Position numbers and translations under genes: made by a program
Assembly: GCF_009389715.1 (NCBI RefSeq)
Contig: NC_052407.1
Span: forward strand, 6,792,475-6,856,474
Source of the DNA: Phoenix dactylifera
Lineage: Eukaryota > Streptophyta > Magnoliopsida > Arecales > Arecaceae
Length of the DNA: 64,000 nt
Reading direction: 5' to 3'
Shown: positions 34,850 to 44,988 of the stretch, in pieces
How positions within the stretch are numbered: the first letter of the stretch is position 1
Layout of the letters: each line of letters opens with the position of its first letter
The notes under the pieces: generated by a model
The model's input: the letters and a program-made list of their open reading frames with translations, nothing else
Databases searched by the model: none
Told to the model about the DNA's origin: nothing

Positions 34850-36065
34850 TGTTGCTGGAAATTGGACCCGGGGGCTGCCGCGAAACCAGGGGAGGAGGGG
34901 CTCCGCCGCAAGGACGGTGGTCGGCGGCGCGCCGGCTGGTGGCGTCCTCCTGGAGGGTGCGAGTCCTGCAAGAAAAACCGGTGGCCGGGCTCCCCGGCGC
35001 CGGCCCTCCGATGCTTAAGTCAGAGGGGGCCAATATGTGGAGAGAGCAAGGAAGAGAGTATATGGAGTAGACAGCAAGAATGTTTGGATAAGATAAAGGT
35101 GAAGAGGATGATGTCCTCAATTGTGTCTGTGTTGTTTTCTCTTATCCCGGTCCGGTCCCCCTCCCTTTTCCCCCAGGTTTCCTTTTATAGAAGGATTTTT
35201 GTTACCTGGGAGGTGACAGGAGGTTTGTCCTGTTCTGTAATAATTGGGCACGATTCGGCCCATTAATGGCGTAGTGGAGAATAAGGCCGAATCGGACCGG
35301 AGTCAGGAAGTTGTCACGGTCGATCGGACCTGTTGGAGTGGTTGAACCGCCGGCCGTGGTGGGCCTGGGGTCCGTGGATGGTAAGTGCATTTATTACCGA
35401 GTGAACCGGCGGTCAGGGAGAGCCATACGCTCTGATGGTTCAGTGATTCGGAGATCGTCTTGGGCCGTGTTCATTAAATGACTGAGTGCATCGGAGACTT
35501 GAGGGGGTCTCATGCATTAATGGCAGGTCGTGCCGAATACCTGCGGAGATCTTATGCCTTGATGGCTTGGAGATAGTGGCAGGTCGTAGTGGAGTCGCGT
35601 GTATAGCCGCCAGACCTTTCGAGAAGGTTAGGCAAGGCATCGGCTCGGCAGGGGTGCCGAGCCGAGCTGGTCGCCCAGAGGGTCGCCCTGTGGCGGGGTT
35701 GCTTCTAGTACTTCTGCTCGGCGCCCTTTGGGCGAGCGTCTTTACTTGCGCTCTTTGGTTGGTTTCCTGGTCGGCGCTTTTTAGGCGAGCGCTTTCTCTG
35801 GTCGGCGTTCTCTGGTCGACTCTTTCTAGCCGAGCATCCCTACTTGGTCATTTTGGTTGGGCGCCTCTTCTTGGCGCTCTCTCTGGTCGGCGCTCTCTAG
35901 CCGAGCACCCTGCTGGTCGGCACTCTTCGGTCGAGCGCCTTTCCGGTCGGCACTCTTTGGCCGAGCATCTTCCTGGTCGGCGCTCTTTGGCCGAGCGCCT
36001 TTCCGGTCGGCGCTCTTTGGCCGAGCGCCTCCGTGGCGGTATGACTTGGGGTTTTTCCCCCAACA
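34850..36065 (-). repeat. Tat 3' LTR
   Basis: TGTTGCTGG at the left edge and CCCAACA at the right edge give TG...CA ends. A minus-strand TATA box (CTATAAAAGG) lies near 35180. Bases about 35750-36040 are roughly ten degenerate copies of a ~30 bp unit (GGTCGGCGCTCTTTGGCCGAGC), and this copy has one unit more than the other LTR. Confidence 0.95.
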
Positions 36066-36079
36066 CTACCCCCGACTTC
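36066..36079 (-). promoter_or_regulatory. Tat polypurine tract
   Basis: On the minus strand, AAGTCGGGGGTAG directly precedes the 3' LTR. It is purine-rich and correctly placed for plus-strand priming. Confidence 0.75.
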
Positions 36080-36318
36080 CGAGTTCCAGTTGGCTACCAG
36101 CTGGAGCGCGGGAAGTAGCTTTAGTTGGGTCATTACGGATTCCGAAAATCCTAATTTATTGCGCATTTTGAATTATCGAGCGCTTCGAGGTGCCTTTAAT
36201 AGGCGGCGTCTCTCCCTTCCCGAAAAGTCTCATTATTGGGACACTTTTTGCGAAGCGTCCTCGCGTCGTGGGCTCATGATGGGCCGCACGATCCGATGGG
36301 GCGCTTCGGCGTCCGAAG
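36080..36318. other. Tat internal remnant left of the chromovirus insertion
   Basis: This is unique Tat sequence between the polypurine tract and the insertion site. It would have been continuous with 44740 onward, so it is upstream DNA of the antisense gene. No coding content was recognised. Confidence 0.7.
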
Positions 36319-36323
36319 CGCTG

Positions 36324-37845
36324 TGTTGGAGGGTGGCTTTCGGCCCCCAAGCCACCACACCAAGTCTTGCTCGTGCGCACCTTGCGGATGCCTTAAAGTT
36401 GTTGGAAAAGGGCCGATCGGGTAACGCCAAGGTAGTTGAGCTTGTGCCGCGGTGTGCCAAGCTCTTAAGTAGCCGAGGGAATCAAGGCAAGGGGAGGGTC
36501 TACTGGTTGCAGCTTGACCCGACCCTTGGCTTGAGAAGAAAACAATCAAACTTAAGAGTATTTGTGGAGAAAGTTAGAGGAACGCTTGATTGATTCTATT
36601 TCCCAAAATGAAGCTTACAAGCAAAATATCTAAGGGAAACTATGATGGGTTTCCCCTAGCCCAAGTCTTGGACAAACCCCAAGACCGAATACAAAGAGAC
36701 AAGGTCCCTCCCAAGCCACTAAGGCCGAAATACAACAAGTGCTAAGATGCAAGATAAAAGATGTAAGATGGTCAAAAGAGCCTCATTCCCTTTTATTTAT
36801 AGTGCTCCCCAAGTGGCCCAAGAGTGGCCAAGGCATAGGGGTCTTCATGGCATGAGAAGGGCCAAAGGCTTGGCCAAGGCATGGGCAAGCCTTGGACATA
36901 GGCTGTTGGCCCGGCTGGGGCCTTGGCAGGAGGCTGGCAGGCCTATGGCACGGCCTGGGCGCTGTGGCAGGGCGCCTGGGCGCGGCAGGCTGGCTGGCAG
37001 GGCGCCTGGGCGCGTGCCAGGGCGCCTGGGCGCGCGGCAGGGCGCCTGGGCGCCAGGGGGCGCGGCAGGGCGCCAGGGGGCGCGGCAGGCGCGCGTGGGC
37101 GCGGCAGGCGTGCGGCAGGGCGCGGCACGGGCGCCGAGGCGCGGCAGGCGTGCGGCAGGGCGCGGCACGGGCGCCGAGGCGCGGCAGGCGGCGTGCGCAG
37201 GGGCGGTCGGGCGCGCGTGGGCGCGCGCGCAGGTCCGGTCGGGCGCGCGTGGGCGCTCGCGCAGGCGGCGCGCAGGGACGGTCGGGCGCGCCTGGGCGCG
37301 CGCGCAAGCGGCGAGGTTCGCTGGGCCGAACCTCGCCCGGGCATGCTGGCGGGCGCGCGGGCGGGCGCGCGGGCCCTGCGGTCAGCGGCGAGGTTCGCTG
37401 GCCCGAACCTCGCCTGGGCGTGCAGGCGCGCGCCTGGGCGCGCGGGCGGGCGGCTGGGCGCGCGGCCTGTGTCCTGGGCGTGCCCAACCGTGGCCTGAGT
37501 GTGGCTGTGGCCTGGGCTCGCCCAGCCATGGCCTGGGCGCGCCCAGCAGTGGGCTGAGGCATGCTTGGGCATGTCTTGGGCGCGCTCGAGCGTGGGCACG
37601 GGCGCGGCCTTGGTTGGGCACGGTCATGGGTGAGCTTGGCCGAGTGGAGAAGAGCTTGGCCAAGGCTAGGCCAAGCATGGAGGGGCTTGGCCAAGGCTTG
37701 GCCAAGCGTAAATGGGCTTCGGCCAATGCTTTCCAAGCAAAATAGTAAACTCATACCTTGGCATGTCCTTTCGTGGTCCTCCTCCGGGCCGGTATTTCCC
37801 CTTGGTTGAAGGCCCCGACGGTGGCGCTTGCGAGGGTCTTCAACA
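36324..37845 (-). repeat. Chromovirus 3' LTR with GC-rich minisatellite
   Basis: 1522 bp. The minus-strand TATA box TATAAATA is at 36794-36801. Bases about 36900-37470 are a dense array of GGGCGC-based units (GGCAGGGCGCCTGGGCGC and variants) with exceptional GC content. This copy holds a 60 bp expansion in the array, and lacks a 12 bp GCGGGCGGGCGC unit, relative to the 5' LTR. Confidence 0.95.
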
Positions 37846-40800
37846 TTCTCCCTCCCTTGAAGAATATCCTTGTCCTCAAGGGTAAAATGTGGGTATCGCC
37901 GGGTCATTTCTTCATAATTCTCCCAAGTGGCCCCTTCTTTTGGCATACCTTCCCATGAGATTAAGACTTGCCATTCTTTTCTTCGTTCTCTCCCTTTCCT
38001 CCAAATGCGGTATTTAATGGCTTCCTTGGGTTGGAGTAATAATCTTCCATCATGATCATAGGTGGGTAAGTCTTTTTCTATCAATGAAGGGTCACCCACC
38101 GCTTTCTTGAGTAGCGACACATGAAAGACCGGATGTAGCAATGAAGTAGTGGGCAAGTCCAACCGGTATGCTACTTCTCCCATTCTTTCCACTACTTTGA
38201 ATGGCCCATAAAACCTTTGAGAGAGTTTGTGGCTAAAATTCTTCTTGAGAGATTTTTGAGTGTAAGGTTGTAACTTTAAATAAACAAAATCTCCGGGATT
38301 GAAGGTTACCTCTCTTCGGTTTTTGTCATAATACCTCTTCATTCTTTCTTGGGCCTTCTTGAGCTCCCTTCTTGCATTGGTTAGAGCTTCATCTCTTCCG
38401 GCCAATGTTTGTTCTACTTCTTCATTCTTGGTCGTCCCCCTCTCATGTCGGTGCAAACCCGGAGGTGGTCTCCCATAAACTAACTCAAATGGGCTAGTTT
38501 TGATAGATGCATGAAAGGTAGTGTTGTACCAATATTCGGCCCAAACAATGAACTCTCCCCATTTGGATTGTTGGTTGTGGCAAAAACATCTTAAATATTG
38601 TTCAAGGGTCCGGTTGGTTACCTCCGTTTGCCCATCCGTTTGAGGATGATAGGATGAGCTTGTCTTCAATATGCTCCCTTGAAGTGTGAATAATTCTTTC
38701 CAAAATGTGCTCATAAATACCCTATCCCGATCGGATACTATGCTCTTTGGGACACCATGCAACTTGATTACCGACTCCACAAATGATGTAGCCACCGACT
38801 TGGCCGTGTAGGGGTGTTTGATGGGGATGAAATGAGCATATTTGCTTAGTCGGTCCACTACCACTATGATGACTTCATACCCTTTGCTAGTAGGCAATCC
38901 TTCAACAAAATCCATAGAGATGTCTTCCCAAATCATACTTGGAATAGGGAGTGGTTGAAGAAGACCCATTGGTGCCCTTGGATCATACTTGATCTTTTGG
39001 CAAATTTCACATCCGGCCACCAATGCCTTGACTTCGGCTTTAAGTCCCTCCCAATAGAAGAAGTGCTTAACTCGGATATAAGTGCGAAACCAACCCGAGT
39101 GTCCACCCTCCTTACTATTGTGAAAATGATCAAGGATGTTTCTTCTCAAATTAGGGACATTAGGTACATAGACATACCCTTTGTAGATGATGAGTCCTTC
39201 CTTGAGCTTGTAGTTGGCCACCCCCTCGGTTGAAGCTTCAATCTTTTCTTTGATCTCCAAGGCTCGAGCATCAAGCTTGTTTGCCTCCCGGATTTGGTCC
39301 CAAATCCTCCATTCGATCCCACTAAGAGCCATGGAAGTAGGCTCTTCTCCTTCGGCCGCCCAAAGCATTGGGCTTCCTTCTTTCCTTGATAGTGCATCCG
39401 CCACCTTGTTCTCCTTCCCCGGTTGGTATACAATGTCATATTCAAAGCCAAGTAGTTTGACTAAGAATTTTTGTTGATCCGGGGTCACAATTTTTTGCTC
39501 CAAAAGATGCCTTAATGCTTGTTGATCGGTGATAATAGTGAACTTCTTCCCAAGCAAATAGGGCCTCCATACCTTGACGGCATGCACCAATGCTAGTAGC
39601 TCCCTTGCATATGTTCCCCACGCCTTCTTCATGGGGCCCAAGGCTTTGGAGAGGAAGGCTAGGGGCCTCTTTTGTTGCACAAGGACCGCTCCGATGCCAT
39701 CTCCACTTGCATCGGTGTAGACTTCAAATGGAATAGAGAAGTCCGGAAGTGCTAGGACCGGTGTTTGAGTCATGGCCCTCTTCAAGTTGTCAAATGCTTC
39801 TCTCGACTCCGGAGTCCATTCAAATTCTCCCTTCTTCAACATGGAAGTTAGAGGTCTAGCAATCAACCCATAGTTCTTCACAAACCTCCGATAGTACCCG
39901 GTCAATCCCAAGAACCCTCTAAGAGCCGAGATGTTCTTGGGTAGAGGCCAATCCACCATAGCCTCAATCTTCCTTTGGTCCACCTTCACACCTTCTCCCG
40001 ATATGATGTGCCCTAAATATTCTAACTCTTTTTGGGCAAAGGCACATTTGGAAGGCTTGATGTAGAAGTGGTGCTTCTCCAAGATGGATAACACAACCTC
40101 CAAATGTTTGACATGCTCTTCCATAGAGTGGGAGTAGACCAAGATATCATCAAAAAATACTAGCATGAACTTCCTCAAGTAAGGCCGGAATACCTCATTC
40201 ATTGTAGCTTGAAATGTGGAAGGAGCATTGCAAAGGCCAAATGGCATGACAAGATATTCGTAGTGGCCCGAATGTGTCCGGAATGCCGTCTTGTGAATGT
40301 CTTCCTCCTTCATTCGAATTTGGTGGTACCCCGCCCTTAAATCAAGTTTGGTGAAGACCGTTGCACCATGTAGTTCATCAAGCATCTCATCCACCGTGGG
40401 AATGGGGAATCGATCCTTGATAGTTGCTTCATTCAAGGCCCGGTAGTCGGTGCAAAATCTCCATGTGCCATCTTTCTTCTTCACAAGTAGAACCGGAGAT
40501 GAGAAGGGACTTGTGCTATGGCGGATCAACCCTTGCTTCAACATCTCCTCCACTTGTCTCTCTATCTCCTCTTTTTGAAAATGAGCATACCGGTAGGGTG
40601 GAACGTTCACCGGTGTAGCTTCATTCTTCAATCTTATAGGGTGATCAAAGCTTCTTGGAGGTGGGAGAGATGTGGGTACCTTCATAACATCATGGTGAGC
40701 CTCCAATAAGCTTCGGATCTTTGGAGGGATGCCCTCCAACTCATCTTCTTTCTTGTCTTCTTCTTGGTGTTGGCCGGTCACCACAATGGCATAGCAAGAA

Positions 40801-42632
40801 GCTCCTCCTTTGCATAGCTTCTCTATCATGTTGGCTTCACAAGACCGCACCTCTTTGTTGCTCATGGCGGTCCACTTCTTCTTTTGGCCTCCAAGCTTGA
40901 ACTCCATAGTCATGGTGCTATAGTCGGTTAGCACCTTCCCCAAGCCTTTGAGCCAAGCATTGCCCAACACCACGTCCAAGCCGACTAGTTGAAGAACATG
41001 TAGGTCGGCCTTGACCCTTACTCCTTGGATATTCATGCGAACATCCCTTACCACCTCTTGACATTTGAGCTTCTCCCCACTAGCGACCTTTACTTCAAAG
41101 GGCTCCACGGTCGCCCCTTTCAATCCAACCTTCTTCACTATTCCGGAGTTGATAAAATTATGGGATGAACCGCTATCTACCAAGAGAGATACCTCATGTT
41201 TGCCCACCCATGCCATCAAACGCATGGTGGACGGTCTTTGTACTCCGGACATGGCATGCAAGGATAGCTCGGCCTCTTCTTCTCCCGGGCTAAAATCAGC
41301 CCCATGGTCTTGCTCCTCCTCATCTTCTTCCTCCGAAGCCTCCGAGGTAGCCTCCTCCTCCTCGGAGCCCACATCTAAAAGGAAAGCTTGACCGGTTTTG
41401 CATTGATGGCCCCGGCTCCACTTGTCACCACATTTGAAGCATAGTCCCTTCTTGATGTAGTCTTGGAGCTCATCTCTAGAAAGCTTCTTGACATGTTGAG
41501 GCCGCTCCTTGTACTTCTTCACTTCTTCTTTCCCCTTCCAAGGCCCCTTCGGTGGTAGTGATGTAGAGGCCTTGTTGTTGAAGCTTTCCTTGGACATTTT
41601 CTTCTCCATGCCATAGCTTTGGTCCAAGATCTCGGCCATCCTCATAGCTTCTTGTAATCTTGCCGGTTGCTTCAACTTTAACTCCTTGGCAAGCCAAGGC
41701 TTCAAGCCATCAAGAAAAGTGCCCAACAATGCTTCTTCCGACCATCCACTCACCATGGTTTGTAGAAGCCGGAACTCATCAATATATGCTTGCACTCTTC
41801 CTTCTTGCTTTAGCTTGGCGAGTTGGCCATGATGATTCACAACGGGAGAAGGCCCCCATTGTGACATGAACTCCTTCACGAAGGCCGTCCACCCAAGCCT
41901 CTTGCCATCTTTCTCATATAGGTCACGGATCCACCTCCACCACCGGCTAGCTCTTCCCTCAAGATGGAAACTAGCTAATGTGACCCGATCCCTCCTTGGT
42001 ACTTCATAGACATCAAAATATTGCTCGGCTTTGTCCATCCATTCATAAGGATCACCACCGCCGAACTTGGGAAAGTCAATCTTCGGTTTTCTTAGCCCTC
42101 TATCTTGGTGTCTTGGGCCCCTAGCATAATCTTCATCATAGTCTTCATTCCTCCTTCTTCCTTCCATGAAGTTCCTCCGGCCTATAGGCCTTTGGTCATG
42201 GAATGGATCTCCCTCGGGTTCACTCCCCTCTTCACTATGGCTAGGTCCCTCTTCTTCTATCCACCTCTCAATCTCTATCCCCCGGGCTTCAATTCTTCCT
42301 CCTCTCCTCCGAGGCCTCCGGTGATCTAGCTCCTCCATTCGGTTAGCTCGTAGGCTTTCCGCATCACTTCTCCTCTCATCCCTTCCATGACCCCGCCGTG
42401 AGGCGTGCGACCATGGCTCCTCATCATTTGATCTTTTATGCTCTCTTTCTCTTTCTTTTTCTCCAATCCTCCTCTCTAACCTCTCCAAGTGAGCATTCAT
42501 CCCGGCTAGGGTATTGGATAGATTTTCTAGGGTTCGATTTTGGCTTTCAAGGGTTCGGTTTAGGTGGGCCGAACTCCCCTCCAATGCCTCTAGCCGAGCA
42601 TGGTGAGAATTTGAATTAGCTCCCGACTCCAT
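36783..42632 (-). CDS. Chromovirus gag-pol polyprotein
   Basis: Uninterrupted 1949-codon ORF. Residues 20-60 are a coiled coil and 180-340 the capsid-like gag. A CCHC zinc knuckle is at 398-411 (CFKCGDKWSRGHQC) and protease at 482-495 (LLVDSGSSHNF). Reverse transcriptase spans about 670-880 with FFDD at 826-829, and RNase H about 960-1085 (YTDASGDGIGAVL). Integrase has an HHCC finger at 1169-1211 and a DD(35)E core near 1241 (SMDFVEG), 1301 (VSDRDRVF) and 1337 (GQTEVTNR). A chromodomain-like end lies at 1553-1588 (VLISWEGMPKEGATWE, YPHFTLEDKD). Wording favours the Reina lineage. The 3' LTR begins at codon ~1596, and the frame stays open a further ~350 codons of Arg/Pro/Ala-rich sequence, so the true C terminus is uncertain. 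Confidence 0.93.
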   Translation of the reverse strand: MESGANSNSHHARLEALEGSSAHLNRTLESQNRTLENLSNTLAGMNAHLERLERRIGEKEREREHKRSNDEEPWSHASRRGHGRDERRSDAESLRANRMEELDHRRPRRRGGRIEARGIEIERWIEEEGPSHSEEGSEPEGDPFHDQRPIGRRNFMEGRRRNEDYDEDYARGPRHQDRGLRKPKIDFPKFGGGDPYEWMDKAEQYFDVYEVPRRDRVTLASFHLEGRASRWWRWIRDLYEKDGKRLGWTAFVKEFMSQWGPSPVVNHHGQLAKLKQEGRVQAYIDEFRLLQTMVSGWSEEALLGTFLDGLKPWLAKELKLKQPARLQEAMRMAEILDQSYGMEKKMSKESFNNKASTSLPPKGPWKGKEEVKKYKERPQHVKKLSRDELQDYIKKGLCFKCGDKWSRGHQCKTGQAFLLDVGSEEEEATSEASEEEDEEEQDHGADFSPGEEEAELSLHAMSGVQRPSTMRLMAWVGKHEVSLLVDSGSSHNFINSGIVKKVGLKGATVEPFEVKVASGEKLKCQEVVRDVRMNIQGVRVKADLHVLQLVGLDVVLGNAWLKGLGKVLTDYSTMTMEFKLGGQKKKWTAMSNKEVRSCEANMIEKLCKGGASCYAIVVTGQHQEEDKKEDELEGIPPKIRSLLEAHHDVMKVPTSLPPPRSFDHPIRLKNEATPVNVPPYRYAHFQKEEIERQVEEMLKQGLIRHSTSPFSSPVLLVKKKDGTWRFCTDYRALNEATIKDRFPIPTVDEMLDELHGATVFTKLDLRAGYHQIRMKEEDIHKTAFRTHSGHYEYLVMPFGLCNAPSTFQATMNEVFRPYLRKFMLVFFDDILVYSHSMEEHVKHLEVVLSILEKHHFYIKPSKCAFAQKELEYLGHIISGEGVKVDQRKIEAMVDWPLPKNISALRGFLGLTGYYRRFVKNYGLIARPLTSMLKKGEFEWTPESREAFDNLKRAMTQTPVLALPDFSIPFEVYTDASGDGIGAVLVQQKRPLAFLSKALGPMKKAWGTYARELLALVHAVKVWRPYLLGKKFTIITDQQALRHLLEQKIVTPDQQKFLVKLLGFEYDIVYQPGKENKVADALSRKEGSPMLWAAEGEEPTSMALSGIEWRIWDQIREANKLDARALEIKEKIEASTEGVANYKLKEGLIIYKGYVYVPNVPNLRRNILDHFHNSKEGGHSGWFRTYIRVKHFFYWEGLKAEVKALVAGCEICQKIKYDPRAPMGLLQPLPIPSMIWEDISMDFVEGLPTSKGYEVIIVVVDRLSKYAHFIPIKHPYTAKSVATSFVESVIKLHGVPKSIVSDRDRVFMSTFWKELFTLQGSILKTSSSYHPQTDGQTEVTNRTLEQYLRCFCHNQQSKWGEFIVWAEYWYNTTFHASIKTSPFELVYGRPPPGLHRHERGTTKNEEVEQTLAGRDEALTNARRELKKAQERMKRYYDKNRREVTFNPGDFVYLKLQPYTQKSLKKNFSHKLSQRFYGPFKVVERMGEVAYRLDLPTTSLLHPVFHVSLLKKAVGDPSLIEKDLPTYDHDGRLLLQPKEAIKYRIWRKGRERRKEWQVLISWEGMPKEGATWENYEEMTRRYPHFTLEDKDILQGRENVEDPRKRHRRGLQPRGNTGPEEDHERTCQGMSLLFCLESIGRSPFTLGQALAKPLHAWPSLGQALLHSAKLTHDRAQPRPRPCPRSSAPKTCPSMPQPTAGRAQAMAGRAQATATLRPRLGTPRTQAARPAARPRAQARACTPRRGSGQRTSPLTAGPARPPARPPACPGEVRPSEPRRLRARPGAPDRPCAPPARAPTRARPDLRARPRAPDRPCARRLPRLGARAAPCRTPAAPRRPCRALPHACRAHARLPRPLAPCRAPWRPGALPRAQAPWHAPRRPASQPAAPRRPATAPRPCHRPASLLPRPQPGQQPMSKACPCLGQAFGPSHAMKTPMPWPLLGHLGSTINKRE
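37846..37859 (-). promoter_or_regulatory. Chromovirus polypurine tract
   Basis: Minus-strand AAGGGAGGGAGAA directly abuts the 3' LTR. It is translated within the ORF as part of LQGREN, so the tract is coding as well as a priming site. Confidence 0.85.
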
Positions 42633-43241
42633 TATTTTGCTTCTACAAATGCACCTCCAAACCTCCTTTGGCCGTCACCCAAGGGATGAACCGACCCTCC
42701 TTCTTATATATATTTTTGAAAGGTACACCACTCAATCAACTCCAATTACAACAATGGTTTACAACAAATAAGCCTCACAACCCGAGAGTAACGTGTTGTT
42801 GCTCTACTTGCTCCCTACCCGGTGTAGTTAGGAGGGCACGAGGTACTACCAGTAGCCTCCCTCTTGTGCCGTCCCTCTATACCCTAACACCGAATAGTTG
42901 GGTCAAATAGCGCCGGGTACTACCAGTAGCCTCCCCGTTGGCACTATCCCTATGATGAGCAAAATAGAAGAACAAACCGTCCTCTTTACAACAAAAATGT
43001 TCTCACTCCCTTTTGCAAGCAAGGAATTTAAAGTGCCAAAATTTAAGTACTACTTGCAAGTAAAGAACTTCTAGTTTACCCTCCCACACTCACAACAAGA
43101 AAGTCTAAGTGCAAGAAGTAGTAGGAATCTTAAGGCTCACTTCTAAGCATGCAAGAAAGTAGTACTCCTTAATTCCACCCCGAATTGAAAATTTCTTGGT
43201 TTCAAGGGCGTTACCTCTTTGGAGAGACCTCCCTCGGAAGT
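42633..43241 (-). other. Chromovirus leader between primer site and gag
   Basis: About 600 bp untranslated leader. It contains two imperfect direct repeats around GGTACTACCAGTAGCCTCCC (about 42842 and 42915 on the + strand). They could belong to a packaging or dimerisation region, but no function is shown. Confidence 0.6.
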
Positions 43242-43259
43242 CTCTCAATGAAAGCACCA
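43242..43259 (-). promoter_or_regulatory. Chromovirus primer-binding site
   Basis: On the minus strand the sequence one base after the 5' LTR is TGGTGCTTTCATTGAGAG. It starts with the TGG expected to pair with a tRNA CCA end. It is not the initiator-methionine type (TGGTATCAGAGC) usual in many plant elements. The matching tRNA was not identified. Confidence 0.65.
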
Positions 43260-43260
43260 A

Positions 43261-44734
43261 TGTTGGAGGGTGGCTTTCGGCCCCCAAGCCACCACACCAA
43301 GTCTTGCTCGTGCGCACCTTGCGGATGCCTTAAAGTTGTTGGAAAAGGGCCGATCGGGTAACGCCAAGGTAGTTGAGCTTGTGCCGCGGTGTGCCAAGCT
43401 CTTAAGTAGCCGAGGGAATCAAGGCAAGGGGAGGGTCTACTGGTTGCAGCTTGACCCGACCCTTGGCTTGAGAAGAAAACAATCAAACTTAAGAGTATTT
43501 GTGGAGAAAGTTAGAGGAACGCTTGATTGATTCTATTTCCCAAAATGAAGCTTACAAGCAAAATATCTAAGGGAAACTATGATGGGTTTCCCCTAGCCCA
43601 AGTCTTGGACAAACCCCAAGACCGAATACAAAGAGACAAGGTCCCTCCCAAGCCACTAAGGCCGAAATACAACAAGTGCTAAGATGCAAGATAAAAGATG
43701 TAAGATGGTCAAAAGAGCCTCATTCCCTTTTATTTATAGTGCTCCCCAAGTGGCCCAAGAGTGGCCAAGGCATAGGGGTCTTCATGGCATGAGAAGGGCC
43801 AAAGGCTTGGCCAAGGCATGGGCAAGCCTTGGACATAGGCTGTTGGCCCGGCTGGGGCCTTGGCAGGGGGCTGGCAGGCCTATGGCACGGCCTGGGCGCT
43901 GTGGCAGGGCGCCTGGGCGCGGCAGGCTGGCTGGCAGGGCGCCTGGGCGCCAGGGGGCGCGGCAGGCGCGCGTGGGCGCGGCAGGCGTGCGGCAGGGCGC
44001 GGCACGGGCGCCGAGGCGCGGCAGGCGTGCGGCAGGGCGCGGCACGGGCGCCGAGGCGCGGCAGGCGGCGTGCGCAGGGGCGGTCGGGCGCGCGTGGGCG
44101 CGCGCGCAGGTCCGGTCGGGCGCGCGTGGGCGCTCGCGCAGGCGGCGCGCAGGGACGGTCGGGCGCGCCTGGGCGCGCGCGCAAGCGGCGAGGTTCGCTG
44201 GGCCGAACCTCGCCCGGGCATGCTGGCGGGCGCGCGGGCGGGCGCGCGGGCGGGCGCGCGGGCCCTGCGGTCAGCGGCGAGGTTCGCTGGCCCGAACCTC
44301 GCCTGGGCGTGCAGGCGCGCGCCTGGGCGCGCGGGCGGGCGGCTGGGCGCGCGGCCTGTGTCCTGGGCGTGCCCAGCCGTGGCCTGAGTGTGGCTGTGGC
44401 CTGGGCTCGCCCAGCCATGGCCTGGGCGCGCCCAGCAGTGGGCTGAGGCATGCTTGGGCATGTCTTGGGCGCGCTCGAGCATGGGCACGGGCGCGGCCTT
44501 GGTTGGGCACGGTCATGGGTGAGCTTGGCCGAGTGGAGAAGAGCTTGGCCAAGGCTAGGCCAAGCATGGAGGGGCTTGGCCAAGGCTTGGCCAAGCGTAA
44601 ATGGGCTTCGGCCAATGCTTTCCAAGCAAAATAGTAAACTCATACCTTGGCATGTCCTTTCGTGGTCCTCCTCCGGGCCGGTATTTCCCCTTGGTTGAAG
44701 GCCCCGACGGTGGCGCTTGCGAGGGTCTTCAACA
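43261..44734 (-). repeat. Chromovirus 5' LTR
   Basis: 1474 bp, nearly identical to 36324-37845. The promoter TATA box (TATAAATA on the minus strand) is at 43731-43738. The same LTR frame is open here on the minus strand for 307 codons (43720-44643). This mirrors the polyprotein read-through in the other LTR and does not indicate a separate gene. Confidence 0.95.
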
Positions 44735-44776
44735 CGCTGGCCCTAATTAAATGCGTCGTTCTGTCTTTTGGACCGA

Positions 44777-44848
44777 CACGTGTGGTCATCTCAACGGGAT
44801 GCGGCTTTTCTTTTCGCCGATCAGGGCCGTTGGGGAGGTTTATATAAA
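44777..44848 (+). promoter_or_regulatory. Promoter of the antisense gene: G-box and TATA box
   Basis: CACGTG at 44777-44782 (a G-box) and TATATAAA at 44841-44848 lie upstream of the + strand ORF starting at 44989. The distances give a transcription start near 44875 and a leader of about 110 bp. The chromovirus inserted only 42 bp upstream of the G-box, so any more distant control elements are now about 8.4 kb away. Confidence 0.65.
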
Positions 44849-44988
44849 CTCTCCCCTGGCCTTCTGTCCCATTCTTATCGCCTTCTTCCAGCTTTTCTTC
44901 CTTCAGCATTTCACGGTCCGAAGTTCTATTCTCCGGCGTCTTCCCCAGGTCGTCCTTTTTTCTTTCTTAATCCCTTTCTTCCCTTATA

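Larger units (their letters stand above)
36324..44734 (-). mobile_element. Chromovirus (Reina-like Ty3/gypsy) inserted in the Tat element
   Basis: LTRs at 36324-37845 (3') and 43261-44734 (5') begin TGTTGGAGGG and end CTTCAACA on the + strand. CGCTG flanks the element at 36319-36323 and 44735-44739. The interior encodes one long gag-pol ORF with a chromodomain-type C terminus. I see three substitutions between LTRs plus a 60 bp and a 12 bp length difference confined to the GC-rich repeats. The insertion is therefore recent and younger than its Tat host. All expected parts (primer site, ORF, purine tract, two LTRs) are present. Confidence 0.96.

Noticed and set aside
36845-37745. Many 100-330 aa ORFs in all frames of both chromovirus LTRs
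   Set aside because: GGGCGC repeats lack stop codons in every frame. The predicted proteins are simple Arg/Ala/Gly/Pro strings repeated identically in both LTRs.
39000-42619. Dozens of short + strand ORFs across 38-42.6 kb
   Set aside because: Shadows of the chromovirus polyprotein on the other strand.
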